The notes under the pieces: model-generated | What the model was told of the DNA's origin: nothing | What the model saw: only the letters and a program-made list of their open reading frames with translations | Database searches by the model: none | Translations under genes and position numbers: made by a program | In this document: one piece after another, positions 11,401-16,643 of the stretch | Layout of the letters: every line of letters starts with the position of its first letter | How positions within the stretch are numbered: position 1 is the stretch's first letter | Assembly (NCBI GenBank): GCA_023229575.1 | Contig: JALNYZ010000053.1 | Coordinates: 1-17,069, forward strand | Source: Prolixibacteraceae bacterium | GTDB taxonomy: Bacteria; Bacteroidota; Bacteroidia; Bacteroidales; Prolixibacteraceae | Length of the DNA: 17,069 nucleotides | Direction of reading: 5' to 3'

Positions 11401-12011
11401 AGCTTTTCCCGCCAGAATTCAGAAGAATTTTTTAAGGTATCAGATTCCCTGTATCTATTATCGTCCTCCAAAAAATCAAGGTAAGAGTATGAATGCAATT
11501 CCGGAAAACTCCCGTCTGCCAATAACCGGTTATAAGTGTCTGAAATTGCCTGGTTGACAATAGACTTGCCATATCCATCATTGGAGAAATGATGAAATCT
11601 GGGAAACAATACAAATTGTTTCTCCCCGGTTTGTAAAACCATCTCCCTGAAAAGTGTTACATTTTCAAAAGGGAAAGGTCTGGCATTTTCTTTTACAAGA
11701 AATTGTACGGCCTCATCGTGCGGATTCTCTTTGTTTCTGAAATCGATATATTCGATATCAAATTGATATTCTGGTACAAATTTCTGGAATAACTCGCCGT
11801 CAATTGTTACAAACCTTAATCGAAGCGCATCGTATTTTGCAATTACATAATTGAATGCTTTTCTAAGGATATCTATATCTAAATCGCCATTCAACAATAA
11901 ATAGCCACCCATGTTGTACTTACAGTCATTCCTGTGAAGAAGATAATCATAATAGAATGACTGCTGCGGTAAAGTCAGTGGATATAATTTGTCAGGACAA
12001 TTTTCGTTCAT
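2394..12011 (-). CDS. Three-module nonribosomal peptide synthetase (C-A-T-C-A-T-C-A-T), 3205 aa
   Basis: This cytosolic assembly-line enzyme activates and condenses three amino acids on phosphopantetheine arms. Module 1: C at 8-450 (HHFSNDG 140-146), A at 467-945 (A3 609-619, A5 NGYGPTE 741-747, YRTGD 830-834, A10 Lys937), T with Ser994. Module 2: C at 1048-1495 (HHIAGDG 1180-1186), A at 1505-2015 (A3 from 1663, A5 1807-1813, Lys2008), T with Ser2064. Module 3: C at 2118-2560 (HHIISDG 2250-2256), A at 2570-3085 (A3 from 2731, A5 2875-2881, Lys3073), T with Ser3128. All catalytic motifs look intact. C1 resembles the EntF starter-type domain; C2 and C3 look like LCL. By-eye pocket codes are DAFTIAGVCK (Phe-like), DAKDVGVDVK (partly like the Glu code DAKDLGVVDK) and DVKDFGFVEK (no match I know). 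There are no E, MT or TE domains. An acidic tail (3171-3205) may dock to the next synthetase. The start ATG overlaps the TGA of the preceding gene as ATGA. Substrate calls are inference. Confidence 0.97.
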   Translation of the reverse strand: MNENCPDKLYPLTLPQQSFYYDYLLHRNDCKYNMGGYLLLNGDLDIDILRKAFNYVIAKYDALRLRFVTIDGELFQKFVPEYQFDIEYIDFRNKENPHDEAVQFLVKENARPFPFENVTLFREMVLQTGEKQFVLFPRFHHFSNDGYGKSIVNQAISDTYNRLLADGSFPELHSYSYLDFLEDDNRYRESDTLKNSSEFWREKLMPLPEPLDFTAKKHGIKNFSLHHERVTLNLHRICYASILKIADEVEVTPFHALLGIFYTTLNKLYNRNDIVIGMPVLNRSNYKFRNTPGLFMNMIPLRVHLASEWTFKDILSAIKTEVKESYRHQRVPLSELYKYFRNNPEFKNELFDITFVYRKMDFSQKFGKAKLNSVTLDTQIRNESLSIEVDEYDNDENVNIFFNYNPLVFSELEAIQFAKCFEAVLFELIYFPEKSIADVKFISVFEQHKILKTFNSNGEVKHTDKTIVGKFEDCTRSYPYKTSIFKNEESITYHELNAKANQIANCLIEQRNISKGDIVCMVAERSIDAIAAMLGIMKTGAVYLPVDGHNPRDRIEFILGNSHAKMLVTDNQKYNDLSDNVVLLNEIENSNISNPSVEIYIEDLAYIIYTSGSTGSPKGVMIEHGSFMNMFVNMIGIFGVSETDRVLQFASFGFDAAVFEIFQALLTGAVLVILEKEIIQNPNSFIQQMNEKRITVATMPPAYLNALDKPEFPHLITLISAGEPAVVSDVNHYKKSVRFINGYGPTEASVCASYYLAEKEKEYQDSMPIGKTVPGSSIYILNANLEPLPIGFPGELCISGPSLARGYLNNKELTDQKFVANPFEENRRMYRTGDRARFLPDGNIEFIGRIDDQIKIKGNRIELGEIENRIKKYPLVKDVVALDFETNCNKNIAAFVSGDQEIDLFTLKKFLLEFLPEYMMPQHISFVEKFPLTHNGKIDKRELRKMVSATPPEIHDHSSEPTELEQKLIPIFELVLECKPIGVNDNFFEMGGESLKIARLITRIKKELQLEINFKAIFDKPTVRGLASELALINIGQYCEIEASPVKEFYPLSHAQKRLWILSQDKGNASVYNMPVPLLLEGRVNLQCLKQAIHAIVERHEVLRTIFIDVEGTPCQKVLATPDFIIKEYDVSLDKDAANKADVFINQEVMTPFDLSCEIPVRAQIVKIEEGKYVFLVVIHHIAGDGISIGIIMNELSQLYNSFDTGDQKLVLKPLKIQYKDYCVHEQTLLESEAYLKEKDYWLKTLSDPIPVLHLPTDRMRPPIKTYQGKYLFSEIDEQLRNNMLAFGKDNSVSPFMVLLASVNILLHKYTSDEDIIIGSPVAGRNHQELENQVGLYLNTVAIRNHICSGDSFRDFLLDVKNKSSEAFSNSNYPFDSLIRNLNLERDTSRAPLFDVLVQYQNQDATILKLNDVKSSFYQVDFTSNKFDLIFTFTENEGEIAFSIGYNTNLFNSGRIERTSRHLKNTLSRVLAKPDIFIKEINILDKAEESQLLLMSEGPRLKLDGKSVIDLFEEQVHSTPDNPALVFNLLKLSYKQLDQRVNGVANEILNRISVAPDDIIAIMAPRSELMVIGILGILKTGAAYLPITLDLPKERAKFMLSDSRTKLLLTETSLIAQAEEILSLANPCLVNKIALLDITSIENPSGKTPTTKIHNSSLAYLLYTSGSTGMPKGVMIEHHSLYNLVLGLSNGIYGNVSAPLNIALISPFVFDASVKQIFYALGFGHCLDIVPDETKASGRKLLTYYKDHQINVSDGTPIHLEIIVDELSLGKETYLPERFVIGGEQLMHQPVKSFFERIGTNSPIVTNVYGPTECCDVATYFSITREYFRKADAAFNYIPVGQPINNVQVDILDSNLSPVPIGVNGELYIAGEGLSRGYINRPELSEERFLEVDFVPGKRIYKTGDIGRFLDDGSIILSGRADDQIKLRGFRIELAEIENCLRNFPNVNSSTVIAVGEDNEKGIAAYYTAAEKIEHDDVKHFLSLHLPDYMIPSYFIQLENIPVTINGKVDKKSLPVPVKEISSEESLKIQGDMLEEKLCKIWKELLHINHVNPTDNFFKLGGHSLIAIRLVSKIHKEFNIEINIWEVFQHATISSLAKLLTSKNPSLFNPIEKIEKGEYYPLSHAQRRLWFLAKLEGHNSLYNLPAALHMKGKVNAHVLEDVFKAIVQRHESLRTYFVEIDGEPFQKIADTIDLKIEIANYTGPAWDKNRLKELAVEYFNYEFDLSRVPLLKIKLICLSEDNYLFLFNMHHIISDGWSIEVMLKEFETYYNSFLNNLEDPLQPLRIQYKDYATWQNKILGEESLGVVKDYWQKKLSKPRPLLNLPADYSRSESFTMDGDMLQYSIDDAQAKALKDIGSGLNASLYMTLLSAVYILLHKYTGEEDIMVGSPVAGRQHYDLENQVGFFINTIVLRNEINPEHTFEELLVKVKETLAGAFDNQVYPFDRLVDELDVERIQNRNPLFDVMVAWMVKNGMGMKLQFSGIEADGLDFRISSSMFDLSFLFDENEGKVEFAIEYNTSLFRKERIQNMSVHFRKLLESITANPKEKIKNLEIIPTSEKEKLLFEFNKQNHLLTAEKNVIDLFNHQAQTNGNNLALVCEGRELNYEELASLSNRIANTLLERIALNREDIVAVVVDDPVLSVASILAIMKTGAAYLPISSDTPSERIAYILRDSCSKAVLVDSHLLDGNTGTGPDTISETVILDISGPKSENQSSPKKIIEPNSLAYVIYTSGSTGVPKGVMVEHQALSNLIASLSHNFIAYRDNSLNELMINSFAFDVSLKQIFATLCHGNTLHLLNKDRRLDPREIIIYIVDSKINIIDITPSLFSVMLEEGFCEIGKPDLKEIFIGSEALPVKLVNAFYSNDRNKVINITNFYGPTECCVESSYFRFDPENPVEKIDIAPIGKPVLNEQIYILDKDLNLCPIGIPGEISIAGKGLARQYLNDPDRTNEKFVQFPLLGGTRIYKTGDIGRTRQDGNIEFLGRLDEQVKIRGYRVELQEIEKQLREVKEIIACAVTLFEKNGSSELAAYFTSDVAIDPMQLKNHLDRVLPKYMVPSYFIQLDKIPISSNGKTDKKLLPDPTGFRESVILRKPQDEYEFLILRICSDVLKKEEISLGDNFFEIGGHSLNAVRVISQIQKELKIDLALKEIFYTPVLLDIAEKVKKLIESKESFGEKDEEETLIVPVSDDELEFLSNIQFEDDDE

Positions 12012-12826
12012 AGGCTTACCTCAATACCAAGATTTTGTGTACTATAATCCGGCGTCGCGCCAAACAGGACAAGTTCCCTGTCGTATCTATAACTGTAGCC
12101 TACTACCAAATTGATATGTTTGATAATACCTATCTGAAGATTCAGGCTGGTACCATACCGGTATCTTTTTGTGTCATTAATATCTGTGAAGTAAAAGGCA
12201 TTGCCTAAAAATGAAAGAGTCGGCGTGAATGTAAAAACAAAATTATGCTTACAATAAAAAGCTGCATAAGGCCCTTTTATCACATCCACATTGTCAACAG
12301 GCATAGTGTAATCCTGATTGATCCTACCCATAGCGACCAAGGATTTCAATTTCAATTTTTTAAATAGTAAGAAATTTGTCCCAATTCCGGTATAAAAAGA
12401 GTATCTGTTTTGTATTAAAAGGAGGTCGTCCCTCTCCCAAATAAATCCTGTCTGACAAAAGACTACTTTAGAAAGATCAGCATCCAAATAGTCTGTTATG
12501 TAATATGAGGTACTTTTAAAAGCAATAGGAGTAGGGCCTTTTAGACTAATATCCATTTTGTCAATTCCACAAGCTGAGAAATTTGTAAAATGACCCTTTC
12601 TTTCTACCAGTGTCAAATCACCCACATGCATTTCCCCGCTTAATACCCCTTTCATTTTGGTATAACTATATTTCGCGCCTGCATGAAACAAAATCTTCTT
12701 TTTGACCGTGTCGGCATAGGAACTCTGTAACCACCACTTCTCAGGGGATTGCGCATTCAGCCGGCAAGGAACCATCCAGCTAGAAATGAACAGGATCAAT
12801 ACGATACAATAGTTTTGCTTTATCAT
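12008..12826 (-). CDS. Predicted outer-membrane beta-barrel protein (DUF481/YdiY-like?), 272 aa
   Basis: The N-terminus is a clear signal peptide: a short charged start (MIKQNY), a hydrophobic core to about residue 20, and a likely signal peptidase I site LNA|QS after Ala25. Cys21 does not sit in a lipobox. The rest alternates polar and hydrophobic or aromatic residues in strand-like runs (for example 140-165, 188-215, 222-268) with short turns and no hydrophobic helix, as expected of a small barrel in the outer membrane. The overall pattern, including the stretch around ERDDLLLIQNRYSFYTGIG, reminds me of Bacteroidota DUF481 (YdiY-like) proteins, but this family call is tentative. The gene overlaps its neighbours by ATGA on both sides (12823-12826 and 12008-12011), sitting between the malonyltransferase and the first synthetase. 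Position alone suggests a role in export, uptake or envelope protection linked to the product; nothing in the sequence proves this. Confidence 0.85.
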   Translation of the reverse strand: MIKQNYCIVLILFISSWMVPCRLNAQSPEKWWLQSSYADTVKKKILFHAGAKYSYTKMKGVLSGEMHVGDLTLVERKGHFTNFSACGIDKMDISLKGPTPIAFKSTSYYITDYLDADLSKVVFCQTGFIWERDDLLLIQNRYSFYTGIGTNFLLFKKLKLKSLVAMGRINQDYTMPVDNVDVIKGPYAAFYCKHNFVFTFTPTLSFLGNAFYFTDINDTKRYRYGTSLNLQIGIIKHINLVVGYSYRYDRELVLFGATPDYSTQNLGIEVSL

Positions 12827-13767
12827 GGTTCGGAATTAGGATGACGATTTAAGTGGTTAACAAATATCTCCCTGAATTGATCAAAAACATAATGAGATAT
12901 GTTACCCCCTTTTGCCTCAGAAAGTTTGGTCAATGTTTTCCCCGGTGGTAATTCCAGCATTAAATCCACACCCATCCTGGTCAGGTAAGAAGAAATTTTA
13001 AGCCAGTTTACCGGCGAAGTAACTTGATCGACCAGCAATGGAATAATTTCCTTTTCATCACGGTAAGGCTTACTCCAGACATTTGATATTACCGGATAAT
13101 TCAGCTTGGAATAGTTGTAATTGTTCAATTCCTTTTCAAATGCTATGGCTGCAGGTTTCATCATAGGGCTATGGAAAGGAGCGCTAACTTTAAGTGAAAT
13201 GGTCATAGCCCCAAGTTTATTTGCCTCTTTACCAATGTTGAGAACAGCCTCCTTATTTCCAGAGACCACTATCTGAATTCCTGAATTGATATTTGAAATA
13301 ACAGCATAATCTTTGGATGCTGTGGCAGCTATGATCAATTCAACGTCACTAACAGACAAGCCATTGATGGCAATCATTGCCCCAATTCCCAGTCCTGCGG
13401 CATCTTGCATCAACAAACCTCTCTTTCTAACGATTTTTATGGCATCTTTAAACGCTATGGCTCCACTGCAGCATAGCGCGGATATTTCACCCAGACTGTG
13501 TCCGGCAAGTATAAACGGTTTAATATCATGTTCTTGCCGCAAAACAAGGAAAGCACAATAACTGTTGAGCAATATGCAAGGTTGTGCATTTTCTGTCAGA
13601 TTTAGCTTCTCTTCCGGGCCATTCAAGCACAATTTCAGTATATCAAAACCCAGCAATTCACTTGCTTCATTGAAATACTCATTTACATAAGGAAAATCAT
13701 TAACCAATGATTTACACATACCTGTAAACTGAGAACCTTGTCCCGGGAATAGTAATGCAATCTTCAT
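12823..13767 (-). CDS. fabD: FabD-type malonyl-CoA:ACP transacylase, free-standing, 314 aa
   Basis: The enzyme moves malonyl from CoA to the phosphopantetheine arm of an acyl carrier protein. The length is normal for a single-domain FabD or a trans-acting polyketide AT. Visible signatures: the GQGSQ loop at 9-13, the nucleophile elbow GHSLGE at 89-94 with Ser91, Arg116 in the position that binds the malonyl carboxylate, the catalytic His199 in APFHSPM, and Gln248 in the DQVTSPVNW segment. Phe198 before the His fits the malonyl rather than methylmalonyl type. It is the first gene of the synthetase operon; its TGA overlaps the next start as ATGA. A leading AT in an NRPS operon suggests that an ACP-dependent acyl or polyketide step lies downstream, beyond position 1. 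It could also be a second copy of the housekeeping fabD recruited to the cluster. The start is supported by an AAGGA sequence just upstream. Confidence 0.93.
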   Translation of the reverse strand: MKIALLFPGQGSQFTGMCKSLVNDFPYVNEYFNEASELLGFDILKLCLNGPEEKLNLTENAQPCILLNSYCAFLVLRQEHDIKPFILAGHSLGEISALCCSGAIAFKDAIKIVRKRGLLMQDAAGLGIGAMIAINGLSVSDVELIIAATASKDYAVISNINSGIQIVVSGNKEAVLNIGKEANKLGAMTISLKVSAPFHSPMMKPAAIAFEKELNNYNYSKLNYPVISNVWSKPYRDEKEIIPLLVDQVTSPVNWLKISSYLTRMGVDLMLELPPGKTLTKLSEAKGGNISHYVFDQFREIFVNHLNRHPNSEP

Positions 13768-13773
13768 TGAATT

Positions 13774-13778
13774 TCCTT
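13774..13778 (-). promoter_or_regulatory. Ribosome binding site of the acyltransferase gene
   Basis: On the minus strand AAGGA lies 6 nt before the ATG at 13765-13767 (AAGGAAATTCAATG). It supports this ATG as the start of the first gene of the synthetase operon. Confidence 0.6.
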
Positions 13779-13806
13779 ATAAAGCATGTACCGTATGGTT
13801 TTGATT

Positions 13807-13841
13807 CAAAGTTCATTCGTTGCATTTAGAAATGCGGCAAA
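13807..13841 (-). promoter_or_regulatory. Candidate promoter of the synthetase operon, with a dyad in the spacer
   Basis: On the minus strand, TTTG (13838-13841) and GAACTTTG (13807-13814) resemble the Bacteroidetes -33 and -7 elements (TTTG and TAnnTTTG), but the -7 has one mismatch and the spacer is 23 nt, longer than usual. The spacer contains the 14-bp palindrome GCATTTAGAAATGC (13822-13835), a possible operator. If correct, transcription would begin about 35 nt before the acyltransferase start codon. A second, weaker option is TTTG (14063-14066) with TATTGTTG (14034-14041). Neither is strong. Confidence 0.28.
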
Positions 13842-14089
13842 CTGCATATGGTCCAACAGAATTGTTATATGAAATAAATTGTATATCTATAAGTTAGACG
13901 TTCCATTTGAACCAAGATAATACAATGACACTTATGGATAATGAGTTCCGGGAAGGCAACTGATTTGGATGTCATTTCCACAAGTATTTCAGTTAGGATA
14001 CAATCTCAGAAAATGTCAAATGATATGTGACCACAACAATATAAAATACTGCAAAGCATATTCAAATGACACATTTTTAGCTGGTCATG

Positions 14090-14120
14090 AAATACCCCGT
14101 CAGTTTGAGGCGGGGTATTT
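14090..14120 (-). terminator. Intrinsic terminator, possibly bidirectional
   Basis: A perfect 10-bp stem (AAATACCCCG at 14090-14099 with CGGGGTATTT at 14111-14120) encloses an 11-nt loop. It lies about 180 nt past the stop of the DUF697 gene and upstream of the synthetase operon, so it probably insulates the two. The T-rich run (TATTTTATAT) is better on the plus strand than on the minus strand, so it may work in both directions, although I see no plus-strand gene that needs it. Confidence 0.75.
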
Positions 14121-14296
14121 TATATGATGAATCTACTTCAATTGATGATAATTTGTTTCATAACCGAATGTGATACGCGTGAGAACATGTCCGCACCTAC
14201 CAAATCCACCATTCGGAGGATGGGTAATCTATGCGACCGATGAAAAACAAATTATATACCTGTGAAATATTCGTAGAAAGAGTTAGTTTGCAATAA

Positions 14297-14812
14297 TCAA
14301 ACTGGCTCTTCTTTCATTTTTTTCTTTTCATCCATTTCTTTGGCTAGCTCTTTCCCTTCTTCAAATTTTGCAAAGAAGTATTCTTTTAGGGTTGCTGGAT
14401 TAAAATCAAGAAATGTTCCGCCCGCTTCAAAATGTTGAATAAAAACTTTGCCAATCGCATAGGTGGCGGCTCCGGCAAACAAAGACATCGACAAACCACC
14501 AATCAGGGTGCCAACAATTGGAATCATTTTCAAAAGAGAACTCGCACCGCCAAAGGATAATGAGTTAGGAACTACATATCCTAAAAGGGCAGCCACGATC
14601 GACTTTCCCCTGTTCTCACTGAATTTAATGCCATACAAATCTGACATATCTTTCAGCATCTTGAGCTGAACGCCGGAAACAGCTAACAAATCTACAAATG
14701 GAACGGGAATAAGACCTGCACCCATTGACCACCACATGTACTTCTTCACAAGATCAGTGGATAACTCAATTTTCGACTGATCAACATTTTCAACAACAAC
14801 TTCTTTTACCAT
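14297..14812 (-). CDS. DUF697/YcjF-like membrane protein, 171 aa
   Basis: The pattern fits the DUF697 family: the segment GAGLIPVPFVDLLAVSGVQL (31-50), followed by a Met/Lys-rich helix ending in DLYGI, is the family's typical 'IP-P--D--A----Q' signature. Three hydrophobic stretches (about 28-48, 71-86, 96-121), the last two rich in Gly and Ala, suggest insertion in the inner membrane. The C-terminal 30 residues are highly charged (KFEEGKELAKEMDEKKKMKEE) and probably cytoplasmic. Family members occur as small stand-alone proteins or attached to GTPase domains; no GTPase motif is present here. The function is unknown. The gene stands alone, with its own consensus promoter (14907-14938), a strong Shine-Dalgarno and a downstream terminator, so it is unlikely to be part of the synthetase operon. 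Confidence 0.88.
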   Translation of the reverse strand: MVKEVVVENVDQSKIELSTDLVKKYMWWSMGAGLIPVPFVDLLAVSGVQLKMLKDMSDLYGIKFSENRGKSIVAALLGYVVPNSLSFGGASSLLKMIPIVGTLIGGLSMSLFAGAATYAIGKVFIQHFEAGGTFLDFNPATLKEYFFAKFEEGKELAKEMDEKKKMKEEPV

Positions 14813-14818
14813 AACAAA

Positions 14819-14827
14819 CCTCCTTTT
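14819..14827 (-). promoter_or_regulatory. Strong Shine-Dalgarno of the DUF697 gene
   Basis: AAAAGGAGG on the minus strand ends 6 nt before the ATG at 14810-14812. It is the strongest ribosome binding site in the window, notable in a phylum where many genes lack one, and it fixes the start. Confidence 0.8.
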
Positions 14828-14906
14828 AAAATTAGGTTATACAAATATGTCGGTTTAGAATTCCAATATAAGAATGAACTCCTTAATTTTCTGCTGTTTC
14901 CTTACT

Positions 14907-14938
14907 CAAATGTAACATATATATTTATTAACTCCAAA
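14907..14938 (-). promoter_or_regulatory. Bacteroidetes-type promoter of the DUF697 gene
   Basis: On the minus strand, TTTG (14935-14938) is followed after exactly 20 nt by TACATTTG (14907-14914), a perfect match to the Bacteroidetes consensus TTTG-N(19-21)-TAnnTTTG. Transcription would begin near 14900, giving a leader of about 90 nt. Confidence 0.7.
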
Positions 14939-15054
14939 TTTTTTAACTTAAAGTTCATACATTTTAATATGCATGCAAAATACGACAAATCAAGCCCTAA
15001 AGAGTTTATCTAAACTGATCCTGCCTTTTTAATAAAGGTATGGTTGAAGTTTGG

Positions 15055-16539
15055 TTATTTTCTTAATCCATATACTATCCTAAAGTGATAACCATAGACT
15101 GCATACTGAATGGCTTCTTTTATCAAAAGAGGTTTCCTGAAAAGGGTCCACAACATCAACTTCCAAAATTCACCTCTTCCTTTGTTCGCTATTCCAATGA
15201 TGTAAACTGTTTTAAATAAACTTTTGAACAACGAAAACCTTGCCCTCTTTTTAATGGAATAAAGTTGCTGATAGGTTTGTAAAAATTGACGAACCCTTTT
15301 GTAATATGGTTTTATAGAATAGATATTTCGAATAAGACCGTTGTATCCATCCAAAAGTTCTTTGGGGTTCATTTTGGGGATAAAATTAATGGAGGCATCC
15401 GTATTGTTGCCACTTGATTCGTTGATGATCCGGTCCTCCCCCATCATGCGTTTGTACAATGTGGTGTTTTTTGGTGCATGCAAAATGCCAACCATGGCGG
15501 AGACAATTCCACTTTGCTGAATAAAATCCAATTGTTTTTGAAAAACGGAGGGGGTATCAGTGTCGAAACCAACAATAAATCCGCCGGAAACTGACATCCC
15601 GGCTTTTTGAATTTTTTTCACGCACTGAAGCAAATCCCTGTTTTTATTCTGACTCTTGTTGCAGTCTTGAAGGGATATTTCATCCGGTGTTTCAATCCCA
15701 ATGAAAGTGGAAATAAACCCTGTGGCAACCATCATCGTCAGCAGTTCATCATCATCGGCCAGATTGATAGATGCCTGCGTTTCAAAGGTGAACGGAAACT
15801 GGTGAATTTTCATCCATTCCATCATTGCAGGAAGTAAGTTCGTCTTGACTTCACGTTTGTTTCCGATAAAATTATCATCTACTATCAGAACCGGCCCTCG
15901 CCAGTTGAGGTTATACAGTGATTCCAGTTCTGCTAGAATTTGATTTGTTTTTTTCATCCGTACTTTATGGCCCAGCAGTGTAGTTATCTCGCAAAAATCG
16001 CAGGAGAACGGGCATCCCCTCGTTACCTGAAGGTTCATAACAACATAGTCTTTCCTTGAAAGTAAACTGTAATCAGGAACCGGAGTATAGGATAGATCTG
16101 CAAATTCGTCTGTTCTGTAAATTCTTTCAGGGGAATTTCCGGAGGCCAAATCCTGCAGAAATGGGGGTAGCGTAATTTCGGCTTCGTTTAGAATAAAATG
16201 ATCAATCAGTGGATAATTATCGTAATCCTGTGTAAAGAGAGGTCCACCCGCTACCATTTTTGTTTTACATTTTATGCACTCTCTAATAACATCATTCACT
16301 GACTCCTTTTGAATGGACATGGCGCTGATAAAAACATAATCAGCCCAAACTACATCTTCTGACTTGAGTGTGGTAATATTCATGTCTATCACTTTTTTGT
16401 GCCATGCTTTTGGCAGCATTGCCGCAATCGTAATCAATCCCAACGGAGGAACGGTAGCCTTTTTGGAAATAAATCGCATTGCATGTTTAAAGCTCCAGAA
16501 AGAATCCGGATACTGTGGATAAACCAATAAAATGTTCAT
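15055..16539 (-). CDS. B12-binding radical SAM protein, HpnP-like with C-terminal DUF4070, 494 aa
   Basis: This predicted [4Fe-4S] radical SAM enzyme has a cobalamin-binding-type N-terminal domain (about 1-135: MNILLVYPQYPD at the start, PPLGLITIAAMLP, and AGGPLF near 97-102). The cluster motif CPFSCDFC gives C176, C180 and C183 (CxxxCxxC), followed by the SAM barrel (VDDNFIGNK, ETQASINLADD, FIGIETPDE, GGFIVGFD). A DUF4070-like tail covers about 350-450. Layout and wording resemble hopanoid C-2 methylase HpnP and its many uncharacterised relatives, so a methyl transfer is plausible but the substrate is unknown. The classic DxHxxG B12 ligand motif is not evident. The frame can be extended to a TTG at 16563, but the ATG at 16537-16539 fits the family N-terminus and has AAAAGG just upstream. 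The gene stands alone: a terminator precedes it and the DUF697 promoter follows. No link to the synthetase is shown. Confidence 0.9.
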   Translation of the reverse strand: MNILLVYPQYPDSFWSFKHAMRFISKKATVPPLGLITIAAMLPKAWHKKVIDMNITTLKSEDVVWADYVFISAMSIQKESVNDVIRECIKCKTKMVAGGPLFTQDYDNYPLIDHFILNEAEITLPPFLQDLASGNSPERIYRTDEFADLSYTPVPDYSLLSRKDYVVMNLQVTRGCPFSCDFCEITTLLGHKVRMKKTNQILAELESLYNLNWRGPVLIVDDNFIGNKREVKTNLLPAMMEWMKIHQFPFTFETQASINLADDDELLTMMVATGFISTFIGIETPDEISLQDCNKSQNKNRDLLQCVKKIQKAGMSVSGGFIVGFDTDTPSVFQKQLDFIQQSGIVSAMVGILHAPKNTTLYKRMMGEDRIINESSGNNTDASINFIPKMNPKELLDGYNGLIRNIYSIKPYYKRVRQFLQTYQQLYSIKKRARFSLFKSLFKTVYIIGIANKGRGEFWKLMLWTLFRKPLLIKEAIQYAVYGYHFRIVYGLRK

Positions 16540-16643
16540 TGCCTTTTGATTAAAAAAAATCAAAAATTACAATCAACATTCCTGAAAAACGTTATATAAT
16601 TTTAGAAAAAGTTTACAAAATTCACACATTGAAGATCCAGGCA

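Larger units (their letters stand above)
13768..14296. other. Intergenic region upstream of the synthetase operon
   Basis: These 529 bases have no convincing gene. They hold the candidate operon promoter and dyad (13807-13841), scattered copies of an AATGACA-like motif (13924-13931, 13970-13977 inverted, 14016-14023, 14062-14072), a strong hairpin (14090-14120), and a short stretch (14122-14266) with two overlapping plus-strand reading frames of about 30-40 codons that I do not regard as genes. This is the natural place for control of the biosynthetic operon. Confidence 0.6.

Noticed and set aside
2394..12011. Long tandem DNA repeats from module duplication
   Set aside because: The modules share protein motifs, but I see no long near-identical DNA blocks; the similarity is explained by domain homology.
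12770..12830. Lipoprotein reading of the barrel protein (Cys21)
   Set aside because: The residues before Cys21 (WMVP) do not form a lipobox, and LNA|QS a few residues later is a good ordinary signal peptidase site.
14945..15054. Terminator after the radical SAM gene
   Set aside because: Only weak stems (CCTTT/AAAGG near 15030-15044 and AGTTTA/TAAACT near 15003-15016) without a good T run on the minus strand; not strong enough to list.
16540..16563. Extension of the radical SAM gene to a TTG start at 16563
   Set aside because: The added eight residues (MIFFNQKA) do not fit the family N-terminus, and the ATG at 16539 gives the usual MNILLVYP start with AAAAGG upstream.
16540..16643. Promoter or cobalamin riboswitch before the radical SAM gene
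   Set aside because: The gap is only about 100 nt, has no consensus -7/-33 pair with proper spacing, and is too short and AT-rich for a B12 riboswitch.
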